From positions 2,190,001-2,254,000 of the forward strand of contig NZ_AP028654.1 in NCBI RefSeq assembly GCF_033097505.1: DNA of 64,000 bases, in the 5' to 3' direction. Each line of letters starts with the position of its first letter. Position 1 is the first letter of the stretch. The DNA comes from Helicovermis profundi. GTDB taxonomy: Bacteria > Bacillota > Clostridia > Peptostreptococcales > Acidaminobacteraceae. Below, piece by piece: positions 17,127 to 25,945 of the stretch. The translations under genes and the position numbers were made by a program. The notes beneath the pieces were generated by a model. It was given only the letters and a program-made list of their open reading frames with translations. It ran no database searches and had not been told where the DNA came from.

Positions 17127-18362
17127 CTAGTATATTTTTTCTAGAGAATACCCTATATCATTAAGAGATTCTATTATTTGCTTAATATGTTCATGACCAC
17201 TAGTCTCACAGGTCACCTCAAGATGAACATTCATAAATCTATCTGTATTTTTAAATTGGTTATGATCAAGTCCAATAACATTTGCATTTAATTTAGCTAA
17301 CCTATCAGCAATTCTAAGAAGTTCACCTGGCTTGTCAGGAAGCTGAACACTAAAACAGAAAAGCCTTCCTCTTGAAACTAAGCCTTTATTAATCATTGTT
17401 GAAACTGTTACTACGTCAATATTGCCACCACTTAAAAGACAAACTACTTTTTTATTCCAAACATTAAGCTTTTTAAGTGCTGCAAAAGGCAAACTACCCG
17501 CATTTTCTGATACAATTTTATGCTTTTCCATAAGAAGAAGGAATGCTTCCATAATTTCTCTATCACTGACAGTAATAATCTCATCAACATAATCTCTTAT
17601 AATATCAAAAGTGATTACTCCAGGTTTTTTTACAGCAACTCCGTCTGCTATTGTGTCCACAAACGATAAATTAACGAGTTCATTTTTTCTAACTGATTCT
17701 TTCATTGCCATAGCACCTTCTGGCTCTACGCCAATTACTTTAATACTTGGATTAATTTCTTTTGCAGCCAGAGCAATTCCACTAATAAGTCCACCGCCTC
17801 CTACTGGCACTAATATATAATCAGTTTCTCTAAGTTCATCTAAAATTTCAAGACTTATTGTTCCCTGCCCTTCTATAACGTCCAAATCATCAAATGGATG
17901 AACAAACACATAATCATTTTCTTCTTGAAGTCGTTTTGCTTCTTCGTAAGCTTCATCATAACAGTCACCAAACAAAACAACTTTTGAACCATAATTTTTC
18001 GTAGCTTCAACCTTTATAATAGGTGTAGTTTTAGGCATTACAATAGTTGAAAGAACTCCAAGTTTAGTAGCCGCATATGCAACTCCCTGAGCATGATTGC
18101 CAGCAGATGATGCTATAACCCCTCTTTTTCTTTCTTCTTTAGTAAGTTTAGAAATTTTATTATATGCACCTCTGATTTTAAATGCACCTGTTCGTTGTAA
18201 ATTCTCAGGTTTTATAAAAACCTCATTACCAGATTCTTTACTAAAAACTTCACTATAAATAAGTTTTGTCTCTTTAATCGTTCCCTCGAGATTTTTTGAT
18301 GCATTTAAAAAATTGAGATAATCATAGTAATTTCTTTCTAATTTTAAAGCTCTTTGTTCCAT
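17127..18362 (-). CDS. ilvA: Threonine ammonia-lyase with ACT-type C-terminus
   Basis: A 411-residue PLP enzyme converting threonine to 2-oxobutanoate, the entry to isoleucine synthesis. PLP lysine in FKIRGAYNKI near residue 62; SAGNHAQGVAYAA is the substrate loop; the phosphate-binding loop is VGGGGLISG. Residues ~325-411 form an ACT-like regulatory domain (FSVQLPDKPGELLRIADRLA). This is the short IlvA/TdcB form. GGAGGG precedes the ATG. A T-box leader directly upstream supports a biosynthetic, amino-acid-starvation role. It is monocistronic. Confidence 0.92.
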   Translation of the reverse strand: MEQRALKLERNYYDYLNFLNASKNLEGTIKETKLIYSEVFSKESGNEVFIKPENLQRTGAFKIRGAYNKISKLTKEERKRGVIASSAGNHAQGVAYAATKLGVLSTIVMPKTTPIIKVEATKNYGSKVVLFGDCYDEAYEEAKRLQEENDYVFVHPFDDLDVIEGQGTISLEILDELRETDYILVPVGGGGLISGIALAAKEINPSIKVIGVEPEGAMAMKESVRKNELVNLSFVDTIADGVAVKKPGVITFDIIRDYVDEIITVSDREIMEAFLLLMEKHKIVSENAGSLPFAALKKLNVWNKKVVCLLSGGNIDVVTVSTMINKGLVSRGRLFCFSVQLPDKPGELLRIADRLAKLNANVIGLDHNQFKNTDRFMNVHLEVTCETSGHEHIKQIIESLNDIGYSLEKIY

Positions 18363-18479
18363 TGTAATCCCTCCGTTTAAACTCTCTACATTTTTATATC
18401 TACATTTTTTATATTCAAATACTAGTCTCTATTTTTTTCTAGTATTATAATGAATTCATAATTTCTAAAACAAAAACAA

Positions 18480-18715
18480 AAATCCGTCCTTATATAAAGG
18501 ACGGATATAATCCGCGGTACCACCTTAATTGCATAGCCACTCAGTTTTAGCTCTAACAAGCCTAAGCATAGTAACGATGCTAACCGTAAATTCTTACTAA
18601 CTTTCAGAATTTCAACTCAAGAGTGATTAAAATTTTTGTTTTTATTAGCTTTCACCAAACGCTAACTCTCTAAAAAAAACGTACAAAATCTTCTTCTCTT
18701 TCAAAGTTTTTATTA
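18480..18715 (-). promoter_or_regulatory. T-box leader of ilvA, probable Ile specifier
   Basis: Minus strand carries GGTGGTACCGCGG, a terminator (TCCGTCCTT/AAGGACGGA plus T run) and an AGAGAG stem-I element. At the expected specifier site the sequence is GAAATTC: ATT (Ile) fits the gene, TTC (Phe) is one base off and cannot be excluded by eye. Confidence 0.88.
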
Positions 18716-18853
18716 TTATTTTTAATATTTCTAAAATTCTAACAAATTCGTAAACTAATTGCAAGTGCTTTTCAAATAATAATTTATTTATATATGAATC
18801 CATGTAATTTTATATGTAAAAATCAAAAAAAATATTAAAATTGAAATTTACTG

Positions 18854-18881
18854 TTGACATTTTATAATTAAAGGCTATAAT
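18854..18881 (+). promoter_or_regulatory. Promoter of the methionine operon
   Basis: TTGACA and TATAAT separated by 16 bases, about 35 bases upstream of the first SAM riboswitch. The rest of the gap 18716-18915 shows nothing else. Confidence 0.8.
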
Positions 18882-18915
18882 GAGTATTAATTAAATATTC
18901 ATTCGAAAGAATGAT

Positions 18916-19051
18916 CCTTATCAAGAGAGACGGAGGGGTCTGGCCCTATGAAGTCCGGCAACCTACATTATGTGTGGTGCTAATTCCAGCGGTTTTTACC
19001 GACAGATGAGATAATTTGTATATAACTCTATTCATCTGAATAGAGTTTTTT
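18916..19051 (+). promoter_or_regulatory. SAM-I riboswitch 1 with terminator
   Basis: S-box core is visible: TTATCAAGAGAG, GGAGGGGTCTGGCCC, GAAGTCCGGCAACC, GGTGCTAATTCCAGC and a closing GATGAGATAA. Terminator AACTCTATTC/GAATAGAGTT plus T6 follows. The GATGA of P1 can pair with TTCATC of the terminator, giving the alternative ON fold. Confidence 0.95.
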
Positions 19052-19060
19052 ATTTATTAT

Positions 19061-19188
19061 CTCATCAAGAGAGGCTGAGGGGTCTGGCCCTTTGAAGCCC
19101 GGCAACCTACATTATGTGTGGTGCTAATTCCAGCGGTTTTCCGGCAGATGAGTAAATATTACACTACATCTGTAGTGTATTTTTTTTA
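19061..19188 (+). promoter_or_regulatory. SAM-I riboswitch 2 with terminator
   Basis: A second complete S-box starting 10 bases after the first terminator. P1 is CTCATC/GATGAG; the core is almost identical to copy 1. Its terminator is ACACTACA/TGTAGTGT plus T8, 40 bases before the first gene. Confidence 0.95.
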
Positions 19189-19226
19189 CTAATTAGCCTA
19201 ATATTACTATACTTAGGAGGCTTATC

Positions 19227-20390
19227 ATGAATAAGAAAAGAACATTTAAAGACATTAATGAGAAAATTAAAAATGGGAACGTAGTTGTTGTTACTGCAGA
19301 GGAAATTATCGATATAGTTGACGAAAAAGGAATTGATGAAGCATTTGAACTTATAGATGTTGTTACTACTGCAACCTTTGGACCAATGTGTTCAACAGGA
19401 GCATTTTTAAATTTTGGACATTCTGACCCACCCATTAGACTAGAAAAATTAACTCTAAATAACGTTGAAGCATATGGCGGTCTTGCAGCTGTAGATACTT
19501 ATATAGGAGCAACTGAGGAATCAAGTGATAAAGGCTATGAATACGGAGGAGCACATGTAATTAGAGATTTAATAGATGGGAAAATTGTAACACTTAACGC
19601 TTCAGCCAAAGGTACTGACTGTTATCCAAGAAAAACTCTTCATAGAGATATAAAACTGGAAGATCTTAACGAGGCATATTTATTTAATCCAAGAAATTGC
19701 TATCAAAACTATGCTGCAGCAATAAACACTACAGATGAACCTATATATACTTACATGGGAACTTTACTTCCTAATAAAGGAAATATAAATTACTCTACTG
19801 TAGGTGAACTTAGTCCACTTTTAAATGATCCATACCTTAAAACAATTGGACTTGGAACAAGAATTTTTATAGGTGGAACTACTGGATACATTGCTTGGAA
19901 TGGCACTCAATTTAATACAAATGCCACTAGATATGAAAATGGAATAACTAAAACTCCTGGTGCAACACTTGCTTTAATTGGAAATTTAAAAGAAATGAGT
20001 ACAGAATTTATTAATCCTGCCGTTTTTAAAAAGTATGGAACAAGCATAAACGTAGGCGTAGGTATCCCCATTCCAATTCTAGATAAAGAAATTTTAAGAG
20101 GATGTGCTATTAGAAATAGTCAAATAAAAACTAATATCGTGGATTATTCAGTAAAAAAATTATCAAAACCTGTTCTAACAAGCGTAACTTACGAAGAATT
20201 AAAATCAGGACAAATTGAACTCGATGGAAAATTAATTAAAACAGCTCCGCTTTCAAGCATGAAAAAAGCTAGGAAAATTGCATATATTTTAAAAGAACAA
20301 ATTGAAAAAGGCGAATTTTTACTTCAAGAACCTATAAAAAATTTTGATTTAAATTCAACTGTGAAACCCCTTAAAAAGGAGGCAAAATAA
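19227..20390 (+). CDS. Homocysteine biosynthesis protein (DUF39/HcyBio)
   Basis: A 387-residue protein of the HcyBio family. Characteristic stretches are VTTATFGPMCSTGAFLNFGH with its conserved cysteine near residue 60, GGAHVIRDLIDGK, TDCYPRKTL and FIGGTTGYIAWNGTQ. In methanogens and Desulfovibrio this family, with a NIL/ferredoxin partner, is needed to make homocysteine from aspartate semialdehyde and a sulfur donor. Here it heads the SAM-controlled operon with exactly that partner next to it (TAATG overlap). AGGAGG precedes ATG 19227. No CBS domains are attached. Confidence 0.92.
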   Translation: MNKKRTFKDINEKIKNGNVVVVTAEEIIDIVDEKGIDEAFELIDVVTTATFGPMCSTGAFLNFGHSDPPIRLEKLTLNNVEAYGGLAAVDTYIGATEESSDKGYEYGGAHVIRDLIDGKIVTLNASAKGTDCYPRKTLHRDIKLEDLNEAYLFNPRNCYQNYAAAINTTDEPIYTYMGTLLPNKGNINYSTVGELSPLLNDPYLKTIGLGTRIFIGGTTGYIAWNGTQFNTNATRYENGITKTPGATLALIGNLKEMSTEFINPAVFKKYGTSINVGVGIPIPILDKEILRGCAIRNSQIKTNIVDYSVKKLSKPVLTSVTYEELKSGQIELDGKLIKTAPLSSMKKARKIAYILKEQIEKGEFLLQEPIKNFDLNSTVKPLKKEAK

Positions 20391-20809
20391 TGAAAACAAA
20401 ACTGCATTTAAAATTCCCAGCGGAACTTACAGGATCACCTATAACTTATGACTTAATTAAAAAATTCGACTTAAAACTAAATATCCTAAAAGCTGAAATA
20501 GATTATAACTTAGTTGGAAATATTCTCTTTGAAATAGATGGGAAATCAAGTAATATAGCAAGTGCTATTGAATATCTTGAAAATAGAAATATTGAAAGTG
20601 ATCTTATTCCAACTACTATTTTAATCGATAAAGAAAAATGCAATGAATGTGGACTTTGCACATCAGTTTGTAAAATTAAAGCATTATCAATTTCACCACC
20701 AAATTGGAATTTAGAATTTAACTCAAATAAATGTGTTGGATGTAATCACTGCATCGAAGTTTGTCCAACTAGAGCAATCTCTAATTTTTATTTTCCTGAA
20801 AACTATTAA
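20390..20809 (+). CDS. NIL-domain ferredoxin, homocysteine biosynthesis partner
   Basis: A 139-residue protein: an N-terminal NIL domain (residues 1-75, ending in RNIESDLIPTTILID) and a 2[4Fe-4S] ferredoxin domain with CNECGLCTSVCK and CVGCNHCIEVCP. The pair with HcyBio supplies reducing power for sulfur insertion in the pathway known from Methanosarcina. It overlaps the upstream gene by one base. Cys spacing is standard for two low-potential clusters. Confidence 0.93.
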   Translation: MKTKLHLKFPAELTGSPITYDLIKKFDLKLNILKAEIDYNLVGNILFEIDGKSSNIASAIEYLENRNIESDLIPTTILIDKEKCNECGLCTSVCKIKALSISPPNWNLEFNSNKCVGCNHCIEVCPTRAISNFYFPENY

Positions 20810-20821
20810 GGTGTGATTAAA

Positions 20822-21547
20822 ATGTATGAAGAAAGAACTTATAGAGAACTTGTAAATACAAATATCAATAAAACAACTCTAATAATTGATGAATCTGATC
20901 TTGATATTTACTATGATAAAGACCTAAATAATGCTGAAAACGAATTAAAAAGTATAAGAACTATACTGAAGAATCATATTAAAAACGAACCAAATTTTTT
21001 TAAAAGTTTAATTCCACTTAAAACAAATGAATCTGACCATCCTATTATAAAAAAAATGAAAAAAGCTTCAAATATAGCTAATGTAGGTCCTATGGCATCA
21101 GTTGCAGGAGCGATTTCTGAAACAGTTGGAAAATATTTATCGAAATACAATGAAGAAGTGATTATAGAAAACGGTGGAGATATTTATATAAATGCAAAGG
21201 AAGATAAGAATATTCTAATAAATGCAAGTAAGTCTCCACTCTCTAATAAACTCTATATTAAAATAAAAAAAGAACATTTCCCGCTCGGTATATGCACTTC
21301 TTCAGGAACAAAGGGACATTCATTAAGCTTTGGAAATGCTGATGCTGTTGTTGTTATTTCAAAGGATACATTTCTCTCAGATGCACTCGCTACGGCAATA
21401 TGCAATAAAATTAAAACAAAAGATGATATTAATTTAGGTATTGATATTGCTAGAAATAATAAAAATGTATTAGGAATTATTATAATTATTGATAAATATC
21501 TTGGTGCCTGGGGAGATATTGAACTAAAGAAAATAAAGGAATGGTGA
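20822..21547 (+). CDS. UPF0280 (ApbE-like) family protein
   Basis: A 241-residue protein of the UPF0280 family: VGPMASVAGAISETVGKYL and ENGGDIYIN are the family hallmarks, with LGICTSSGTKGHS and a GNADAVVVIS stretch that resemble ApbE flavin transferases. Its place directly after the NIL/ferredoxin gene repeats an association seen in sulfate reducers, and it is thought to help homocysteine synthesis in an undefined way. Start ATG 20822 is preferred because AAGGTG lies eight bases upstream; a GTG at 20813 is too close to it. Confidence 0.85.
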   Translation: MYEERTYRELVNTNINKTTLIIDESDLDIYYDKDLNNAENELKSIRTILKNHIKNEPNFFKSLIPLKTNESDHPIIKKMKKASNIANVGPMASVAGAISETVGKYLSKYNEEVIIENGGDIYINAKEDKNILINASKSPLSNKLYIKIKKEHFPLGICTSSGTKGHSLSFGNADAVVVISKDTFLSDALATAICNKIKTKDDINLGIDIARNNKNVLGIIIIIDKYLGAWGDIELKKIKEW

Positions 21548-22446
21548 ATAAATTGAAAATAAAAGATATGTTTAAAGAAAAAAGTCCCACGGTATCATTT
21601 GAAATATTTCCACCAAAGAGAGATTATCCAATCGATACAATTTATAAAACAATAGATGAACTTGCTATTTATAAACCAGATTTTATTAGTGTGACTTATG
21701 GAGCCGGCGGAAGCACTAAAGACCACACTATAGAAATTGCATCAAAAATTAAAAACGAATACAATATTGAGACAATAGCGCATTTAACATGTGTTACTTC
21801 TACAAAAGATAAAATACTTAGCACATTAGATGAACTAAAAGAAAATAATATTGAAAATATACTTGCACTTAGAGGCGATATTCCTGATTCATATAAAAAT
21901 TTAAACAGCTGGACTCCTGAGTACAAATATGCACATGAGTTAATTACAGATATAAAAAATAACGGTGATTTTTCAATTGGAGGTGCTTGTTACCCAGAAG
22001 GACATATTGAATCTAAAAATAGAGTAAGTGACTTAAAATATTTAAAACAAAAAACTGATAAAGGACTTGATTTCTTAATAACACAGCTTTTCTTTGACAA
22101 TAACTTATTCTATCAATTTAAAGAAAATCTTGAATTACTAGATATAAAAAAACCAGTAATAGCAGGAATACTTCCCGTAATAAATATAAAGCAAATAAAA
22201 AAGATTCAAGAACTTTCTGGGTGTAATCTTCCTCCAAAATTTATTAAAATCCTTAATAAATATGAACATTCACCAAAAGCTCTTGAAGAAGCTGGAATTG
22301 CATATGCAGTTGACCAAATAATAGACCTTATGTCAGATGGAGTGGACGGAATTCATATTTACACAATGAATAAACCATATATAACTAAAAAAATCATGAA
22401 AAGTATAAAAACAATTCGTTCAACACTAAATACAAATATATCCTAG
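21541..22446 (+). CDS. metF: Methylenetetrahydrofolate reductase
   Basis: A 301-residue TIM-barrel flavoprotein: PTVSFEIFPPKRD with the catalytic Glu, DFISVTYGAGGSTKDHT, IAHLTCVTSTKD, NILALRGDIP and the DFLITQLFFDN element. It makes 5-methyl-THF for MetH two genes downstream. The first ATG overlaps the upstream stop by seven bases; AAAGGA lies directly before it, so the TTG at 21553 is a possible true start. Length fits MetF with no domain missing. Confidence 0.92.
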   Translation: MVNKLKIKDMFKEKSPTVSFEIFPPKRDYPIDTIYKTIDELAIYKPDFISVTYGAGGSTKDHTIEIASKIKNEYNIETIAHLTCVTSTKDKILSTLDELKENNIENILALRGDIPDSYKNLNSWTPEYKYAHELITDIKNNGDFSIGGACYPEGHIESKNRVSDLKYLKQKTDKGLDFLITQLFFDNNLFYQFKENLELLDIKKPVIAGILPVINIKQIKKIQELSGCNLPPKFIKILNKYEHSPKALEEAGIAYAVDQIIDLMSDGVDGIHIYTMNKPYITKKIMKSIKTIRSTLNTNIS

Positions 22447-22558
22447 CAATATATTTAAAAAGTTCTTTTATTATAAAACAAGAATTAAAATGAACCCTAC
22501 CCTATTAAATTCATTTACATTTGGTATAATTAAAAAAATAATAAAAAGTGGTGAGAAT

Positions 22559-23233
22559 ATGATAAATAAAGATGAAGTTTTTAGGTACTTAGGTTATTCT
22601 AAAGATAAAAAAGATCTACTTACTAAAAATAAACTTGAGCAAATTGTAAACGAAATAGAAAAAGAAATAAAAGGAAAATATACATTCAAAGAGTATATTA
22701 TAGAGACCAACACTAAAAATAAAGTTACACTGAAAAATTCATCTATTGTTTTAAGCGGAAAAGATATATCAAAGCATCTTATTGATTCAAAAAGAATAGT
22801 TATACTTGCAGTTACTCTTGGAATCGATGCAGAAAGATACATAATTAAAAAAAATTATTTATCTGCTCTCGATGGACTAATATCAGATGCCTGTATGTCT
22901 GATTTAACAGAATACTATGCAGATGAGTGCGAAAAACAAATCAAATCTACCATAAAGGCTAATGAAAAAACTACATTTAGGTATAGCCCTGGATATGGTG
23001 ATTTACCACTAAACACTCAGAAAAATATAATTGAAGAACTTAATACTAATCGTATTATTGGCCTTAATATAACTGATTCGTATATACTTACACCAAGAAA
23101 ATCAGTTATAGCTATCATTGGAATAGAAGATATAAATTCGAAAGTCAAAAAAAATCATCGATGCGGAGTAGATAACTGCAGAGAGTGCAAACTTTATAGT
23201 AGCTGTAATTTTAAAAAAGGATGTGTAATATGA
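22559..23233 (+). CDS. Separate MetH reactivation-domain protein
   Basis: A 224-residue protein corresponding to the cobalamin-dependent methionine synthase activation domain. The central RYSPGYGDLPLNTQ is the SAM/cobalamin-facing motif of that domain (RxSPGYGD). The C-terminus adds a cysteine cluster (CGVDNCRECKLYSSC), typical of the free-standing clostridial form and perhaps a metal or cluster site. It should reductively remethylate cob(II)alamin on the MetH encoded just downstream, which lacks this domain. ATG 22559 has GGTGAGA upstream; an upstream ATG at 22490 has none. It overlaps metH (ATGA). Confidence 0.88.
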   Translation: MINKDEVFRYLGYSKDKKDLLTKNKLEQIVNEIEKEIKGKYTFKEYIIETNTKNKVTLKNSSIVLSGKDISKHLIDSKRIVILAVTLGIDAERYIIKKNYLSALDGLISDACMSDLTEYYADECEKQIKSTIKANEKTTFRYSPGYGDLPLNTQKNIIEELNTNRIIGLNITDSYILTPRKSVIAIIGIEDINSKVKKNHRCGVDNCRECKLYSSCNFKKGCVI

Positions 23234-25653
23234 GCATATTAAAAAAATTAGGTAAAGAATTAATTATATTTGATGGAGCAATGGGTACAATGCTTCAAGC
23301 AAATGGATTAAAAGTAGGTGCTATTCCAGAAGAATTAAATATTGAACACTCAGATATAATAATCAAAATTCATAAAGACTATATAGATGCAGGAGCAAAT
23401 ATTATAACTACAAATACTTTTGGAGCAAATAAATATAAACTTTCTTCATCGAAATATACGCTAGAAGAAATAATTAATTCTGCCGTTACTAATGCAAAAG
23501 AAGCAAGCAAAAACTCTGATTCATTAATTGCTTTTGATATTGGACCAGTTGGAAAAATGATGAAACCAATAGGCAACATGGACTTTGAAAGCGCCTATAA
23601 CTATTTTAAAGATCAAGTTGTAATAGCATCAAAGCTTGAAGTAGATATTTTCCTTATAGAAACAATGAGTGATATTGGAGAAATGAGAGCAGCTGTACTT
23701 GCAGTAAAAGAAAACTCTAACTTACCAGTATTTGCAACAATGACATTTAATAACGATGAAAGGACAGTCACTGGAACTGATCCTGAAAATATGGTACTTA
23801 TATTAGAATCAATTGGAGTAGATGCACTTGGTGTAAATTGTTCACTTGGACCAAATGAACTAAAACCAATAGTAAAAAGAATACTTGAATTTTCAAAAAC
23901 ACCAGTAATAGTACAGGCAAATGCTGGACTTCCAAGTAAAACAAATGGATTTACAACATTCTCTATTAATTCTATAGACTATAGTAAAGTAATAAGGGAA
24001 TTTGTAGAATCAGGAGTTGCAGTTATTGGTGGATGCTGCGGAACTAATCCTAACTATGTAAAAGAATTTTCAAAATTAAAACCACTTTATAAAAAAAATA
24101 CTAATTATAATAAAGAAGATTTTGTTTGTACTTCAATCAAAAGAGTTCCGCTAAATAATAAAATTACAATTATAGGTGAAAGAATTAACCCCTCTGGAAA
24201 CAAAAAATTAAAACAAGAATTTAAAAACAATAACCAACTTTATGCAGTAAAAGAAGCATTTAAACAAATTGAGAATGGAGCAGAAATTCTTGATATAAAT
24301 ACTTCTCTTCCAGAAATAGATGAAGAATTATTTATGAAAAATATAGTTTCAGAGTTTAGCGGACTAGTTGATGCCCCGCTCCAAATTGATTCAACAAAAC
24401 CAAAAGTAATAGAAACTGCACTGAGACACTACTCAGGAGTTGCAATTATAAACTCAGTAAATGGAAAACAAAAATCAATGGACTCTATCTTCCCTCTTGC
24501 CAAAAAATACGGTTCTTACGTAGTTGCACTTTGTTTTGATGAAAAGGGAATACCAAAAACTGCATCTGAAAGAATTTTAGTTGCTGAAAAATTAATAAAA
24601 AGGGCAAAAGAATATGGTATTAAAGAAGAAAGATTACTGATAGATTGTTTAGTACTTACAGCTTCAGCTCAGCAAGAAGCAGTTATGGAAACATTAAAAG
24701 CAATTAAAATAATAAAAAGTAAATATAATGTTAAAACAACCCTAGGTCTTAGCAATGTATCATATGGACTTCCATTTAGAACACTTATAAATAGAACCTA
24801 TTTTGCAATGGCACTTTCATATGGACTAGATACAGTTATAATTGACCCAAGTGCCGATGGCATTATGGACACACTAAAAGCCTTTAACGTTCTAGCAAAT
24901 TATGATAAGGGAGCTGTTAAGTACATTGAATACAATGAAAATCGGCCAGTGGTTGAAAAAAATACAGTAAATAAGGAAAATCATACAGTAAAAAAAACAA
25001 TAACTAGTAACATAGAATATGAAAACTACCTAAGTAAATTTTTACTTGAAGGAGATACAAATGAAGTAATCTCTTATACAAATACTTTAATAGAAAAAAT
25101 ACAACCACTTGAAATAGTAAATCTACATCTAATACCTTCACTCGATGAAATAGGCCTTATGTATGAAAAAAAAGAAATATTTTTACCACAATTAATAAGA
25201 GCTGCAGAAACAATTGCAAGTGCTTTTGAAATAGTAAAAGAGAAAATATTAAGTAATAATAATGGAAATGAAAATATCTCAAAAGGAAAAATTATACTTG
25301 CAACAGTTGAAGGAGATGTTCATGATATAGGAAAAAACTTAGTAAAAATACTACTCGAAAACTATGGATATGATATAATTGACCTAGGAAAAGACGTTGC
25401 AATTCATAAAGTAATAGAGGCAATAAAAAAATACAATGTAAAACTAGTAGGACTAAGTGCCTTAATGACGACAACAGTAGAAAATATGGAAACAACAATA
25501 AAAGAAATTAGAAAGAATTTTGATGATATAACCGTATTTGTTGGAGGCGCAGTTCTGACAAAAGACTACGCCATGAAAATAGACGCCGACCACTACTGCA
25601 AAGACGCCAGAGAATCAGTAGTAACAGCCAATGAGTACTTTTCAAGAAAATAA
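23230..25653 (+). CDS. metH: Cobalamin-dependent methionine synthase lacking the activation domain
   Basis: 807 residues in three parts: homocysteine-binding barrel (~1-290, zinc cysteines in VNCS and GGCCGTNP), pterin-binding barrel (~315-575, with IGERINPSGNKK and NTSLPE), and cap plus B12-binding domain (~605-807, with GDVHDIGKNLV carrying the Co-ligating His and VGLSALMTTT). It transfers methyl from 5-methyl-THF to homocysteine. The activation domain (about 330 residues in E. coli MetH) is encoded by the preceding gene. ATG 23230 is chosen because AAAAGGA lies ten bases upstream. Confidence 0.95.
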   Translation: MSILKKLGKELIIFDGAMGTMLQANGLKVGAIPEELNIEHSDIIIKIHKDYIDAGANIITTNTFGANKYKLSSSKYTLEEIINSAVTNAKEASKNSDSLIAFDIGPVGKMMKPIGNMDFESAYNYFKDQVVIASKLEVDIFLIETMSDIGEMRAAVLAVKENSNLPVFATMTFNNDERTVTGTDPENMVLILESIGVDALGVNCSLGPNELKPIVKRILEFSKTPVIVQANAGLPSKTNGFTTFSINSIDYSKVIREFVESGVAVIGGCCGTNPNYVKEFSKLKPLYKKNTNYNKEDFVCTSIKRVPLNNKITIIGERINPSGNKKLKQEFKNNNQLYAVKEAFKQIENGAEILDINTSLPEIDEELFMKNIVSEFSGLVDAPLQIDSTKPKVIETALRHYSGVAIINSVNGKQKSMDSIFPLAKKYGSYVVALCFDEKGIPKTASERILVAEKLIKRAKEYGIKEERLLIDCLVLTASAQQEAVMETLKAIKIIKSKYNVKTTLGLSNVSYGLPFRTLINRTYFAMALSYGLDTVIIDPSADGIMDTLKAFNVLANYDKGAVKYIEYNENRPVVEKNTVNKENHTVKKTITSNIEYENYLSKFLLEGDTNEVISYTNTLIEKIQPLEIVNLHLIPSLDEIGLMYEKKEIFLPQLIRAAETIASAFEIVKEKILSNNNGNENISKGKIILATVEGDVHDIGKNLVKILLENYGYDIIDLGKDVAIHKVIEAIKKYNVKLVGLSALMTTTVENMETTIKEIRKNFDDITVFVGGAVLTKDYAMKIDADHYCKDARESVVTANEYFSRK

Positions 25654-25667
25654 AAGCAGTGCAGAAA

Positions 25668-25728
25668 AAAACAGAAATGATGACTCTTAAGCCAAAGGCT
25701 TAAAAGAGACATTATTTCTGTTTTTTTC
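25668..25728 (+). terminator. Terminator after metH
   Basis: Long hairpin with outer arms AAACAGAAAT/ATTTCTGTTT and inner TTAAGCC-aaa-GGCTTAA, followed by T7. Part of the inner sequence recurs at 25921-25948. Confidence 0.85.
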
Positions 25729-25732
25729 TATA

Positions 25733-25910
25733 GGGCTAAAAGCCCGTGACAAGGCTAACCGAAGGTTTGCCTGGGCAAGCACTGCGAATACTTTTACAAA
25801 GAAATTTCGCTTGTAGAATGCTATTGATTTTATTTTTATTATAGGGCTAAAAGCCCGTGACATGGCTAACCAAAGGTTCGCCTGGGCAAGCACTGCGAAT
25901 ACTTTTACAA
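25733..25910. repeat. Pair of 67-bp direct repeats with nested hairpins
   Basis: Two nearly identical units (25733-25799 and 25844-25910), each with GGGCTAAAAGCCC, a GGCTAACC/GGTT.GCC stem and GGGCAAGCACTGCGAATACT. They are flanked by direct copies of CAAAGGCTTAAAAGAGACAT (25692-25711 and 25926-25945). No transposase. The repeats lie between the converging ends of metH and the ATP-grasp gene. Confidence 0.85.
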
Positions 25911-25945
25911 GGAAACTCACCTAAGTCAAAGGCTTAAAAGAGACA

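Noticed and set aside
25687-25920. Minus-strand frame of 77 residues with a repeated FVKVFAVLAQANL peptide
   Set aside because: It is only the translation of the two 67-bp DNA repeats; no ribosome binding site and the repeats are palindrome-rich.
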